64,000 nt of DNA, from positions 33,124 through 97,123 of the forward strand of contig CAJQUW010011515.1 in assembly GCA_907163375.1 (NCBI GenBank), given 5' to 3'. Position 1 is the stretch's first letter; every line of letters begins with the position of its first letter. Of this stretch, positions 9,948-18,119 are shown in pieces. The DNA comes from Prostheceraeus crozeri. Its lineage: Eukaryota > Platyhelminthes > Polycladida > Euryleptidae. Made by a program: the position numbers and the translations under genes. The notes under the pieces were generated by a model. The model did not search any database. It saw only the letters and a list, made by a program, of their open reading frames with translations, and was not told where the DNA came from.

Positions 9948-10241
9948 ATGAAGACTTGGATTTTGGACTCTCTACAATATATCAGAGTTGATCGTGATGG
10001 AAACGTACATTTCAAAAATTCTCATGGTCATACATCAAGAGGTATTACATTAACATGGCGACAATTTGTCAACCTCAATGATATCATGAGGGATTTGGAA
10101 TATTTTGAAACATTAAGATTCATCTCCTTGGGTGATCAAGTTTGGCTTCAACATTACAGAAATGAAATTCAAATCTACCATTCTCATTTCGCAAATACAA
10201 TTGGGAGAAGTATAGAAGATACATACATCGCTCCATCATGA
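9948..10241 (+). CDS. Small protein, possibly PC4-like ssDNA/coactivator fold
   Basis: The plus-strand frame from the ATG at 9948 (TTG and other upstream codons not used) encodes about 97 residues. Seen: a WILDSLQYIRVDRDGNVHF start, then RGITLTWRQFVNLNDIM, then a WLQHYRNEIQIYH strand-like segment. The N-terminal region of the next gene (from 10308) is clearly related, with the shared pattern W.LDSLQ.I..D...NV.FK, so the two arose by tandem duplication. Known: PC4/Sub1 domains have a strand-rich half followed by a KGISLxxEQWxxLK helix. The RGITLTWRQFVNL segment is similar in kind and spacing. The PC4 assignment is an inference; another small beta-hairpin-plus-helix protein is possible. Its place beside a TBP-like gene makes a transcription role attractive. 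Confidence 0.55.
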   Translation: MKTWILDSLQYIRVDRDGNVHFKNSHGHTSRGITLTWRQFVNLNDIMRDLEYFETLRFISLGDQVWLQHYRNEIQIYHSHFANTIGRSIEDTYIAPS

Positions 10242-10307
10242 CATTTATTCATCGTGAGTTCATCGCCCTACTATGCAAATCTTAATCAGACATGACTACC
10301 ACGCACC

Positions 10308-11174
10308 ATGAGTTGGAAATTAGATTCCCTACAACGTATTGAAACGGATCATGATCGAAACGTCTATTTCAAAGATTCAACTGGAAATGTGAGAAGAGAG
10401 TTTGCTTTATCTTACCGTCATTTTCAATCTCTACATCAAATCATGAAGGATTTGAAATACTTCTATATGAAAAGACATTCACGTATGGAAATCGCATCTG
10501 GTTGCGCGTCAACAATCGGCGAATTCAACTCTATCATTCCCAACTTCATACTAACTTCACATTTCATCAAGGTAGTTGGGAAAAGTATAAAAGGAAGGTA
10601 CATCGCTCAATTTACTCATTCTTTCATCATGAAGCGTCATCGCTACACCATCGTCAACATTCTCCGTCGCTTCAGACTCTACACCAAAATCGATCTCACA
10701 ACATTACACCAACACCTTCCAAACAGCAAGTATTACCCGGGCCGACCTCAAATGTTAGTGGTGAAGATGAACAATTCACGGAATCTTCAACTCTTCCCAA
10801 ATGGGACTGTACAGATTCTCGGCGCCCTTTCTCATTCATCGGCGCAGTCAATGCGCTTAGAGCTACAAAGACTACTACGTCGGATATGGAAGAGGGAGAG
10901 GTGTGTGATGTCGAATCTGACTGTGGACAATATGGTGATCTCTACTCAATTGAGTGAAAGTGTATCATTTTTGAAGATTCGTACCAGCAGTTACAAGTTG
11001 TGTTATGAACCCGAACTTTTTCCTGCAGCTCTCATTAGTTGTTGGTTACCCGTGCATGTGGCAATCTTTCATAATAGTAAAGTGATCTTTACTGGATTAA
11101 AATCTCATGTACAAGCAAATGTGATCCTAGACTATCTCATCGACTATGTACGTACCCAGCGGATTGTAAAATAA
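10308..11174 (+). CDS. TATA-binding-protein-like protein of the Polinton
   Basis: The ATG at 10308 opens a segment related to the preceding gene. From the ATG at 10629 to 11174 an open frame of 181 codons has both TBP repeats. Repeat 1 shows KIDLTTLHQHLPNSKYYPGR and LFPNGTVQILG, matching TBP's [20 protein letters not shown] and IFSSGKMVCTG. Repeat 2 opens with VDNMVISTQL, then YEPELFPAALI and IFHNSKVIFTGLKS, matching TBP's IQNMVGSCDV, YEPELFPGLI and IFVSGKVVLTGAK. Length (about 180 residues) equals the TBP core. TBP binds the minor groove of TATA boxes and nucleates transcription; Phe residues at DNA-inserting positions (LFPNG, ELFP, AIFHN) are present. The wider region has about one break, but the TBP-like frame reads through. 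It could be a standalone gene from 10629. Function on the element's own TATA boxes is inferred. Confidence 0.8.
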   Translation: MSWKLDSLQRIETDHDRNVYFKDSTGNVRREFALSYRHFQSLHQIMKDLKYFYMKRHSRMEIASGCASTIGEFNSIIPNFILTSHFIKVVGKSIKGRYIAQFTHSFIMKRHRYTIVNILRRFRLYTKIDLTTLHQHLPNSKYYPGRPQMLVVKMNNSRNLQLFPNGTVQILGALSHSSAQSMRLELQRLLRRIWKRERCVMSNLTVDNMVISTQLSESVSFLKIRTSSYKLCYEPELFPAALISCWLPVHVAIFHNSKVIFTGLKSHVQANVILDYLIDYVRTQRIVK

Positions 11175-11215
11175 AAAACAATTTTTCCAACATGATGTTT
11201 TTATTTCAAATCATG
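11165..11215. terminator. Two-way poly(A) signal between TBP-like and protease genes
   Basis: AAATAAA follows directly after the TBP-like stop codon on the plus strand (about 11,169-11,175). TTTTTATTTCA at about 11,198-11,208 reads as GAAATAAAAA on the minus strand for the protease/capsid block. The two convergent blocks therefore end within about 60 bp of each other. Confidence 0.55.
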
Positions 11216-11229
11216 ATAGAACTTACAAA

Positions 11230-11662
11230 TCATTTTTTCATTAGAGGATGGATTACATGAAAAGTTTTGAATAACAGATGCAAATCGAGATACATGTAAA
11301 CGTTTAAGATGAAGTACAGTACAAAAGCACCACACGTTGATGAAAGTGGATGTTGTAGTATGCGTTCATTTCGCTGATATTGACGCGTATGTTTTCTCAA
11401 CCACTGCTGTGTTGGTATATTTGGAGGTTGAGCAAGAGAGTCAAATAGTTCACCACGTCGGTCTTCTCCAATAAAGATCGCTTTCCAATGCTCCACCACC
11501 TAAATTCTGCGAATGAGTGTTTAGCACAATAAAGATGGGATAGTGATTTACTGCAGGTGGTAAGGTATCGAGTGAATAGACATTATCGAAAGCTTTCAAC
11601 GTCGCTTCGTCTGCATTACGCTGCACTTTAGTCTTAATATCGTCAGCAGTCGACCAACTCAT
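11230..11662 (-). pseudogene. PRO: Adenain-like cysteine protease (Ulp1 fold), broken
   Basis: This is the maturation protease, related to adenovirus adenain. Seen on the minus strand: a Trp-containing N-terminal helix region (MSWSTADDI), an IFIVLNTHS strand, the EHWKAIFI segment with the catalytic His, FDSLAQPP with the acidic partner, and ILQHPLSSTCGAF with the oxyanion Gln and catalytic Cys. The region carries about one break. It directly follows the capsid gene: the capsid stop and the protease ATG overlap as TAATG. In the family the protease trims capsid and core precursors, which fits its place next to capsid genes. Confidence 0.88.
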
Positions 11663-12939
11663 TAACGATTATACTGAAGAATCACGTCACGATACTTTGT
11701 AATTTCAATATTTGAATCGAAAACTGCATAAATTAATACATTGATCGTCTCAGGTAGTGTTCTTTCGAACATCAAATCCAAACGAATATTATGAGGCACG
11801 TTCGCTTGACGATAGGGTGCACTAATATCGCTGTCAGCAGTCAAATCAAATGCATAAATAGTATATCCACTCTTAAACTCTTTCATAGTGAGTCCATTGG
11901 TGTCATCCGTATTGTAAAAGCCAAAGACATCCATAAAATCAACATAACTGCGCATAAATTGATCCGCAGCAAAATCTGGTTTGTAGGGTGGACCAGGATG
12001 ACTCACACCATTTACACGTAAAGCAATTTCACTTAACTGATTGTGTTTAAAATTGAAAGGTTTCTTCTTTATATTACCATTAAATGCGTCATTTTCAACC
12101 ATTGCCACCATGAGGAGCTTCGGTGCTTCCGATGGAAAGAGGCCACCTTTCATGAAACTCTTTTGATATTTCGGAATTGTAAAGGTGAGAAGCTTTGTAT
12201 GCTGAAAAGGGTAAATGGCATTTTGGCGGTTAAGGCCTTCAGCATGCCCTCTAATGACACTTGGATTCGGTACTACTCGACGAATGTAAAGTGCAATATC
12301 TTCCACATGAATTCTAAAATTGTCAACTTTAGCAAATGCATTCAGCGCAAATTCAGGCTTATTCAATGTCAGCTTGAGTCGCATGCTGATATTACAGAGT
12401 AAAAACTTTGACTGTCTAAAGAAGTCTAAATTCAGCGGACCATATAGCTGACATACTCTACTATCTTTAATCATAGCAGATCGCTTTACAAAGCCACTGT
12501 TTGTTTCAACATCAAATTTTCCTGCTTCATCTCTGTACCATCCCATGGCTTCCATATGACTTTTTTGTGCTGCTGGATGAAACTGTGATACATGATTGAA
12601 ATATGATTTATAGGGATAATCGCTTTGACCACCTTCCACCTGCTGCTCTCCAATCGTTAGAGAAACATCGCGAAGTAATGTAGTCAATGGTAAATTGTTC
12701 AGTCCAACTTTATGTGTATCGTCAATAGCAGTTCCATCTGCTTGCTGAATTCTAAACCTCAAATCAAGCATCGCATAACTCAAATCTATGTAGTCATCAC
12801 TACCACCAGGAATAACAAATGCAATGGGGCCAGCATTCTCAGCTGTTCGAGGATGATAATCTACAATACTTGAACTAAGAATATCTGTCTGTATGGCTTG
12901 TTGATCGAACAAACAAAAACCGGAAGTTTTACACTCCAT
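11662..12939 (-). CDS. MCP: Major capsid protein, double jelly roll
   Basis: A 425-codon minus-strand frame from the ATG at 12939 looks whole. It carries the metazoan Polinton capsid pattern: a short N-terminal hydrophilic lead, a YHP..AENAGPIAFVIPGG segment near residue 30-45, DDYIDLSYAMLDLRFRI (conserved first strands), LTTLLRDVSLTIG, and SDYPYKSYFNHV near residue 108-120. Later segments of the second jelly roll follow, including PNPSVIRGHAEGL and a C-terminal ETINVLIYAVFDSNIEI. Invertebrate genome annotations often carry such proteins as uncharacterised F54H12.2-like proteins. It would self-assemble into trimeric hexon-like capsomers. It sits in the same minus-strand block as integrase, ATPase and protease. 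Confidence 0.92.
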   Translation of the reverse strand: MECKTSGFCLFDQQAIQTDILSSSIVDYHPRTAENAGPIAFVIPGGSDDYIDLSYAMLDLRFRIQQADGTAIDDTHKVGLNNLPLTTLLRDVSLTIGEQQVEGGQSDYPYKSYFNHVSQFHPAAQKSHMEAMGWYRDEAGKFDVETNSGFVKRSAMIKDSRVCQLYGPLNLDFFRQSKFLLCNISMRLKLTLNKPEFALNAFAKVDNFRIHVEDIALYIRRVVPNPSVIRGHAEGLNRQNAIYPFQHTKLLTFTIPKYQKSFMKGGLFPSEAPKLLMVAMVENDAFNGNIKKKPFNFKHNQLSEIALRVNGVSHPGPPYKPDFAADQFMRSYVDFMDVFGFYNTDDTNGLTMKEFKSGYTIYAFDLTADSDISAPYRQANVPHNIRLDLMFERTLPETINVLIYAVFDSNIEITKYRDVILQYNR

Positions 12940-13397
12940 GATTGGAAGTTATAGCAGCGTCGTCGTTTAGCGCCTGATGAATGATTAGAGCCTCTGCGAC
13001 GTTTGCGTGAATGCCTTTTGACTGAAGATCGCACCTTACCAGCTCCGCGATGTTTCCTCCTTCCTTTATTCATTCGTTTAGGTGATTTCTTTCCTTGAGT
13101 AACACCAGCAAAGGTCTGCTTCAATGTTTTTAAACCGCGTTCCTTCCCACGATTCAACAAACTGCTCTTAAAACTTCTACCTCTGGAAAGATCACTAGCA
13201 ACATCACCAGCAAAGCCCACGGCATTACTTAAAACATTTCGTTTTAAAGATCTACCGACATTGGATATGAGAGCTGCTACAACAGATTTCAGTGCACCAA
13301 GTATGCTACCTCCACGTTGGCGGCGAGCGCCGATGTAAATTTGTCCTCCACCAATTACATAGGAGGGTCGTGAATAAAATGAGGCAGTTGGATTCAT
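12861..13397 (-). CDS. Basic Gly-rich virion protein (adenovirus pX/pVI-like type)
   Basis: A 178-codon minus-strand frame starts at the ATG at 13397, and its 3' end overlaps the first codons of the capsid gene. The N-terminus has a VIGGGQIYIGARRQRGGS motif followed by an amphipathic stretch (LGALKSVVAALISNVGR), then a long Lys/Arg-rich tail (KGRRKHRG, HSRKRRRG, AKRRR). Polintons and related adintoviruses carry a similar basic protein directly before the capsid gene. Adenovirus pVI (membrane-lytic) or pX/VII (DNA-binding core) are functional comparisons. The role is inferred from position and composition. Confidence 0.65.
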   Translation of the reverse strand: MNPTASFYSRPSYVIGGGQIYIGARRQRGGSILGALKSVVAALISNVGRSLKRNVLSNAVGFAGDVASDLSRGRSFKSSLLNRGKERGLKTLKQTFAGVTQGKKSPKRMNKGRRKHRGAGKVRSSVKRHSRKRRRGSNHSSGAKRRRCYNFQSWSVKLPVFVCSINKPYRQIFLVQVL

Positions 13398-13438
13398 AGC
13401 TCAAACCCTAAACATTGTTAGCTACAACTTTGCATGAA

Positions 13439-14660
13439 TCACTGTCGATCACTTAGATGAAAGATGTCGGCACGACGCATCCAAGAGTTCATACTTGAAG
13501 GATAACCAGTCCATTTAACAAGACACCATTCTTCACCTTGCCGTTTTTTACATCGAATGATTTTCTCTACCAAATATGTTTCACTTTCAGTGACTACCTC
13601 AATCTCATCGCGGTAAAAGCTACCCTCAATTTCTTCATTATCGTAATCTTTCAACTTGTATGTGGTCGGAGAGTCTTTTTGATTAATCCTTGATACTGTA
13701 AATACCTCCTCTGTCCAATTCGGGAGGTACCCTTTAGCAAAAACACTTTTCACTTTTGAGATACGAACTTCATCGCCAATTTTCACATCACTTTTCACAT
13801 GAGTGCGTTTACGTTGGAATGATTCGCGCACTTTATCTACATTGTCAGCATTTACATCTACTGGTCTGAGTCCAATAGAACGATGGATAGAGTGATTGTA
13901 GGCATGGAGTGTATCTTGTAGAACCTTTGTCCAATTTTGTGTCAAGTTGGCAGTAAAAATGTCGCCACAAGCGATTTTTTAATGTGCGATTAAAACGTTC
14001 AACGAGTGCAGCTTTATAAGCACTCTTTACACTAAACAACTCAATGTCATGCCTCTCAAATAATCTTCGCACATGCTGATTTTCAAACTCTTTTCCTTGA
14101 TCACTCTGAATTCTTTTTGGAATGCGACCTTCTCGAAAAATTGTTTGGAATGCTTTTGCTACTCCTTTCCCTTCTTTAGTTTTTAAAGGTTGAGCCCACG
14201 CATAACGCGAGAAAATATCAATGACGGTTAAAATAAAATTATTGCCCGAGTTATGTTTTGAAATGGAGGCAACATCACACAAATCTGCTTGCCACTTTTC
14301 ATCGATGTCATGAACAATATAATGGCGGGTGCGGTACTTCTTTTTCGCTTGTTTGTGGAGTGTATAGGTAGCCTGACCTTTTAACCATCGTTTCACTTGT
14401 GATTGTGGAAGACCACTCGCTTTTGATAATTTCTTGATTGATGCAAATCCTGCCGGATGTTTTACATCATAATAGATTGACTTCAAACGTTCAGCCGATG
14501 ACGACTGACTCTTTTTCCTCCTTCTCATCTTTTTGTTTTCTTGCCTTTCTACATTTACAACAACTGCAGCATTTAGCTTTAGCGGTTTTGCGATCGTGTT
14601 CACATTGCTTAGGGGTTTCATTGTGAGAGCTGGCGCAGCAAGTGCAAGTGACAACGACAT
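13439..14660 (-). pseudogene. INT: Retroviral-type integrase with C-terminal chromodomain, broken
   Basis: This DDE integrase inserts the element. On the minus strand from about 14,660 a helical N-terminal part (SIKKLSKASGLPQSQVKRWL) precedes the catalytic core. The three acids lie in WQADLCDV (near 14,290), IQSDQGKEFE (near 14,100) and AALVERFNRTLKN (near 13,995). Downstream are a GDEVRISK SH3-like segment near 13,770 and a chromodomain (YLVEKIIRCK..EWCLVKWTGYP...W) near 13,480-13,580. The chromodomain presumably reads histone marks and guides insertion. The gene carries about one break. It lies between the capsid group and the packaging group. Confidence 0.92.
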
Positions 14661-14706
14661 TCACCTCTGGCGGCTCATTACATGGCAAGCAACACATCTG
14701 CTTCAT
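14491..14706 (-). CDS. Cysteine-rich small protein, 71 aa
   Basis: A 71-codon minus-strand frame from the ATG at 14706 overlaps the integrase start. It has about a dozen cysteines in zinc-binding spacing (CCLPC, CTCC, CEHD, CCSCCKC) and ends Lys/Glu rich. Such density is unlikely by chance. It could be a separate zinc-binding protein, or the Cys-rich head that often sits at or before Polinton integrases. I cannot decide which. Confidence 0.45.
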   Translation of the reverse strand: MKQMCCLPCNEPPEVNVVVTCTCCASSHNETPKQCEHDRKTAKAKCCSCCKCRKARKQKDEKEEKESVVIG

Positions 14707-14707
14707 A

Positions 14708-15400
14708 TTAATAGTCTGAAAACATGTATTTCCTGGGAGGAGCTGTTTTACGTTTTCCTTTTACTAGTTTTAATGGTGATGTAGATCTACGTCGAGTTCT
14801 TCCTCTTGTTTGCTTAGTGAGTGTGGGAGGGGATGCAGCAGGTGACGTCTTAAACCAATTTGTTGGCATTTTCATCGTCTGAAGCATTGGAGCAGTAGCC
14901 ACTGTTGAATCAAGTTCTTTCAATGTCTCATTATTCAAAGCAAATTTTGGCACATTATGCTTTTTCAATAGTTTAAGAAAGTATGACCAACCAGGTGGAA
15001 CATAGCCCTGACGGCGCTTTCTACGTGTCGCATACTGAATCAAGTCTTCATAACGTGAAGCATCAATCACTTTATTTTCATTTGTAATGATTTCTCCTCT
15101 ATCATTTACATTGAGATGGGGTTCAATACTGTTGAAAAGAGATATGGCATGTGCGCGAGATGCTAAAGGTGTAGCAGTCGATACAGAGTCACGCATCTTA
15201 TTCTTCAAGTTTTTCAATTGCTCAACAGTTTCCGATTGTAATAATACAGCACGATGTGGATCTTTGATGTGAACATTTTGCTGATAATCTATTTCTTTCC
15301 TATACATTTGATTTGCAAGAGGTTGCTTTACTTGCTGCATGGCAGTCAATTGTACATATTCATCCTGAGGAATAACAATCATGCGAGAATAAGAACTCAT
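14708..15400 (-). CDS. Conserved Polinton protein of unknown function, 230 aa
   Basis: A whole 230-codon minus-strand frame starts at the ATG at 15400 and overlaps the ATPase stop in an ATGA. The N-terminus (MIVIPQDEYVQL) and a central YVPPGWSYFLKLLKKHNVP segment are recurring marks of a protein encoded next to the ATPase in animal Polintons. The middle is helical and charged, and the C-terminus is an Arg/Lys/Ser/Pro-rich tail (RGRTRRRSTSP) likely to bind nucleic acid or act as a nuclear signal. The function is not known; a virion-core or packaging partner is possible from position alone. Confidence 0.65.
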   Translation of the reverse strand: MSSYSRMIVIPQDEYVQLTAMQQVKQPLANQMYRKEIDYQQNVHIKDPHRAVLLQSETVEQLKNLKNKMRDSVSTATPLASRAHAISLFNSIEPHLNVNDRGEIITNENKVIDASRYEDLIQYATRRKRRQGYVPPGWSYFLKLLKKHNVPKFALNNETLKELDSTVATAPMLQTMKMPTNWFKTSPAASPPTLTKQTRGRTRRRSTSPLKLVKGKRKTAPPRKYMFSDY

Positions 15401-16014
15401 AGTTTGTAGATAATCATGGGAGTTTTCAAAATATCACTTCGAAATCTAAATTCTTCCGGACACTCTTGCGTAAAGTCAATGAAAAAGTAACCGTATGGTT
15501 TTTCAGTAGCTGCTTGAAAAATTTCAATTAAGGCTTTTGATCCTCTGGGTGCAACTTGTCGCGCTAAAATTTCAAATTGACTTTTATCTCGCGGATTCTT
15601 GAAAATAGCATAATAGTGTGTATTCAGGTTTCGTGTACGAGCTTCTTTTCCATCAGGAAACAAATTTTGTGTGATATAGATGATAAAGCACCTTTTATGA
15701 TGTGCTGCGCGAGTGAACATATCTGTAACATCTTTTGAATTCTTACTTTCTTTTAATAGATCATCCAATTCAACAACATCATTAGACTGAAGTTTATCCA
15801 CTGCAATACTTCCTTCATGTCGAATAAAGTTGCGACTTTGCAATTCCTGAAACAGCGACGGTTGATAAATACCATAACACCAAATCACTCGATTGATAGG
15901 TTTCTTAAACAACTCCCTTCTTTTATCCAATAAATTCAGCGTGAAAACAGTTTTACCTGCATGAGATGGACCTGATACAGTCAGAACTTTATCACATTGA
16001 AGTCTGAAATCCAT
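15397..16014 (-). CDS. ATP: Genome-packaging ATPase (A32/FtsK-like)
   Basis: An intact minus-strand frame; I choose the ATG at 16014 because the family usually starts just before the first strand. Seen: Walker A in VSGPSHAGKTVF, Walker B in DVVELDDLLK, and the sensor-type strand FIIYITQNLF. The C-terminal half (FKNPRDKSQFEILARQVAP and EKPYGYFFIDF) matches the family of viral DNA translocases that pump DNA into the capsid. At about 206 residues it is of usual Polinton length. It follows the small basic protein at 16046-16411 and overlaps the next gene by four bases, so the group is probably expressed together. Confidence 0.92.
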   Translation of the reverse strand: MDFRLQCDKVLTVSGPSHAGKTVFTLNLLDKRRELFKKPINRVIWCYGIYQPSLFQELQSRNFIRHEGSIAVDKLQSNDVVELDDLLKESKNSKDVTDMFTRAAHHKRCFIIYITQNLFPDGKEARTRNLNTHYYAIFKNPRDKSQFEILARQVAPRGSKALIEIFQAATEKPYGYFFIDFTQECPEEFRFRSDILKTPMIIYKL

Positions 16015-16045
16015 TTTAATACTTTGAGATTCAACATTTGCATAA

Positions 16046-16411
16046 TTAACGCTTAGAGCCAAAGATATTACCCAATAGGTTACCCACGACAGGAGCTAAC
16101 ATTGGAAGTATTGCTGAAAGGAAACCGCCCTTTTGTGTTAGAGTTTTCCTCTTTCTTTGAAGGGTGACTTTAGGATTGGAGATGAAACGCAATTTTGTGG
16201 CATATCGCTTAAGTAACTTTCGTTGTTTTGGCGCTAATTTCTTCGTCCTCAACTTCCTCACATGAGAAATAATTTCATGAATGAATTTATCGTTAGCATG
16301 TCGTATAGCATTGTATCGCTGATTTGCTTTCATTCGTCGGAGAGCTTGAATGGCTGAAGAAAACTTTGAAGACTTTTGACTTTTACGTTTCGTCATTTTA
16401 CGTTTCGCCAT
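16046..16411 (-). CDS. Small basic protein with C-terminal hydrophobic segment
   Basis: A 121-codon minus-strand frame from the ATG at 16411. The N-terminus is very Lys/Arg rich (MAKRKMTKRKSQKSS) and the middle is basic and helical (LRTKKLAPKQRKLLKRY). The end is QKGGFLSAILPMLAPVVGNL, a Gly-Gly-led hydrophobic helix. Polintons commonly encode such a protein; the layout resembles adenovirus-like core or membrane-active peptides that a GG-specific protease would cut. Processing by the element's protease is an inference. It lies 31 bp upstream of the ATPase start. Confidence 0.65.
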   Translation of the reverse strand: MAKRKMTKRKSQKSSKFSSAIQALRRMKANQRYNAIRHANDKFIHEIISHVRKLRTKKLAPKQRKLLKRYATKLRFISNPKVTLQRKRKTLTQKGGFLSAILPMLAPVVGNLLGNIFGSKR

Positions 16412-16462
16412 TTTCCGTGTTAGTCTTTGCTAAAACCTATCTTTACCACAATTGCATACGTA

Positions 16463-16786
16463 CTAACTATTGCGGCATAAGTGACACTCGAAATGAGCAA
16501 TATCACCGTGGTTACATTTGCAAAGTTGAATGCAATTACGTATGAAACAGCGTTGACAAAAAGCGTGCTTACATCTCTTGAAGATGCGCTTTTCATTTCC
16601 ATCCTTTCGCTTACATACATCGCAACACATAGTTTCACCGTTACTGATGTCTATAGCAAGTCTTTTTGAAGATATGAATTTGCTAGCCTTTTCTAAATAA
16701 TAGACGCATGTACAGAAGGAATATACTTCGAGAGTGAGCAGAAATGGCTCGAAAACCGGTTGTGCTACAATCAAGTACCACTGCAT
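16463..16786 (-). CDS. RING-like zinc-cluster protein
   Basis: A minus-strand frame from the ATG at 16786. After a hydrophobic, aromatic N-terminal half, the last 55 residues carry a RING-like ligand series: CCDVCKR, then CKHAFCQRC, then CKCNHG and FECHLC. It begins right after the stop of the gene at 16789-17199 and may be expressed with it. RING domains commonly act as ubiquitin E3 ligases, and a role in countering host defence or tuning capsid turnover is possible but unproven. The core CxxC..CxHxxCxxC order is visible; the last pairs are less regular. Confidence 0.55.
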   Translation of the reverse strand: MQWYLIVAQPVFEPFLLTLEVYSFCTCVYYLEKASKFISSKRLAIDISNGETMCCDVCKRKDGNEKRIFKRCKHAFCQRCFIRNCIQLCKCNHGDIAHFECHLCRNS

Positions 16787-16788
16787 TT

Positions 16789-17199
16789 TCAATTTTTCTT
16801 TATGGAAAGTTGAATGTGAATATCTGAAATTGCTTCAATCACTAGACTGCTACCATGATGGTTAAATGCGTTAAGACGTTCAGCAATTTTTATCATATGT
16901 CTTTTAAAAAATTCTTCGGGGTGATCTACCATTTCCATTGAATAAGAAGCAAAATGGAAAGAGAGACTTTCCACCTCTTCCTTTCCAAAATGACTAAACT
17001 TAATTTTTGCAACTAATCGCACCATGACAATGCTATCAGATAATGTATTCATTAACTCTAGAAATAGAGTGCTAGCATCATCGACCACTGCTTCGATGTC
17101 GGTCTCATCTTTATGAAAATTTATCACATAATCTTGAACAGCTCCTTTTAAACTTTGCCTATGAAAATGTAATGTTCCGCAGTCGTTTGAGAAAGACAT
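16789..17199 (-). CDS. Polinton protein of unknown function, 136 aa (LHFHR motif)
   Basis: A whole 136-codon minus-strand frame starts at the ATG at 17199. The N-terminal GTLHFHRQSLKGAVQDYVI segment is typical of a recurrent Polinton protein. The remainder alternates strands and helices (VMVRLVAKIKF, HMIKIAERLNAF). It is followed immediately by the RING-like gene, and in this class of elements the two often go together. The molecular role is unknown. Confidence 0.6.
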   Translation of the reverse strand: MSFSNDCGTLHFHRQSLKGAVQDYVINFHKDETDIEAVVDDASTLFLELMNTLSDSIVMVRLVAKIKFSHFGKEEVESLSFHFASYSMEMVDHPEEFFKRHMIKIAERLNAFNHHGSSLVIEAISDIHIQLSIKKN

Positions 17200-17870
17200 G
17201 ATCGCCCTTTATCTAACCCATCCATTGCATGAAAACAACAACTCTTCTCATAGTAACATTTATTGACTAACGGTAACAAGCATGCATTATAAATCAATGG
17301 TTTGAAACAGATAAAATAGATACAGCTGGTAACTATCATACAGCGGGCAATGATAACCATACAGGACTTTGGAAGTGTTGAGGTAAGGAGGAAAGAAGCA
17401 TTGGTTATGAACGTAGCTACTACAACGAACAGACAAAATAGGAACACACAAATCCTTAAAACATTTCATGACTTCATGGTAGTGTTGATTCACTCTACTA
17501 TCCCAAGGCGGGAGCAAAATATCATCAATGATTAGATTGGGAAATACTTTCCTCTCCTTACCAGGATTATTACAAAAGATGCGTATAACATTGAAAGCAG
17601 CTAAACATCGTTTAAAGTCAATAAGAAGAGCACTCTCACAAGAAAAGCCATAGTATTCAAAAATATTTCAGATTAAGTCCATGAATGTGTTTTCTCGCCC
17701 ATTGATCAACATTGGGATCGCAGTTGGCATGTTGATGATAGACACTAACAATCTGATATGTCCAATTGTTCATAGCAATAGCACTGAGCTCCTGTACAGG
17801 TTCACCCTCACAATCCATAAAAATGATGATAGAAGCCTAAAACGGAAATTTACACATCTAAGGAAACGTT
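17200..17870 (-). pseudogene. Exonuclease/RNase H-fold-like gene, badly broken
   Basis: Minus-strand stretches here look like former protein: an IIIFMDCEGEPVQELSA segment near 17,820 with a DxE pair like the first exonuclease motif of RNase H-fold nucleases, then HIHGLNL, and near 17,470-17,530 a LPPWDSRVNQHYH segment. The region carries several breaks. The nuclease reading rests mainly on one DxE motif and on memory of similar Polinton proteins, so it is tentative. Confidence 0.4.
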
Positions 17871-18119
17871 CTATAACATATTACAAAATGAAGAATTACA
17901 TCGATGCTTTTCACGACAAAATACACAAATGATATGATGGCAACGAAGAAGTAAAACGTATCTAATAAGACCACGTCTACGACACTCAAAGCACATAAGC
18001 GAATTGTCATAGGGTAGAGTTAGGAAAGGACTAGTAATTTTCCTTCTTTGATTTGCGTTTTGAGGCAGCATTCTTCTCCGACTTGCGCTTCGTACCAATG
18101 CTGTTAAGGATTTGATCAA
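17871..18119 (-). CDS. Second RING-like zinc-cluster protein
   Basis: A short minus-strand frame whose C-terminal half shows CFECRRRG, then LRCHHIICVFCREKH, then CNSSFC, a RING-like or treble-clef ligand series. It overlaps the 3' end of the outermost minus-strand gene in another frame. Together with the protein at 16463-16786, the element would have two RING-like proteins. The start is uncertain; ATGs at 18119 and about 18,072 are available. Confidence 0.4.
   Translation of the reverse strand: MIKSLTALVRSASRRRMLPQNANQRRKITSPFLTLPYDNSLMCFECRRRGLIRYVLLLRCHHIICVFCREKHRCNSSFCNML

Noticed and set aside
10502-10957. 151-codon plus-strand frame overlapping the TBP-like gene
   Set aside because: Its His/Ser/Thr/Pro-rich part is the shadow of the TBP-like frame; only the frame with TBP motifs is annotated there.
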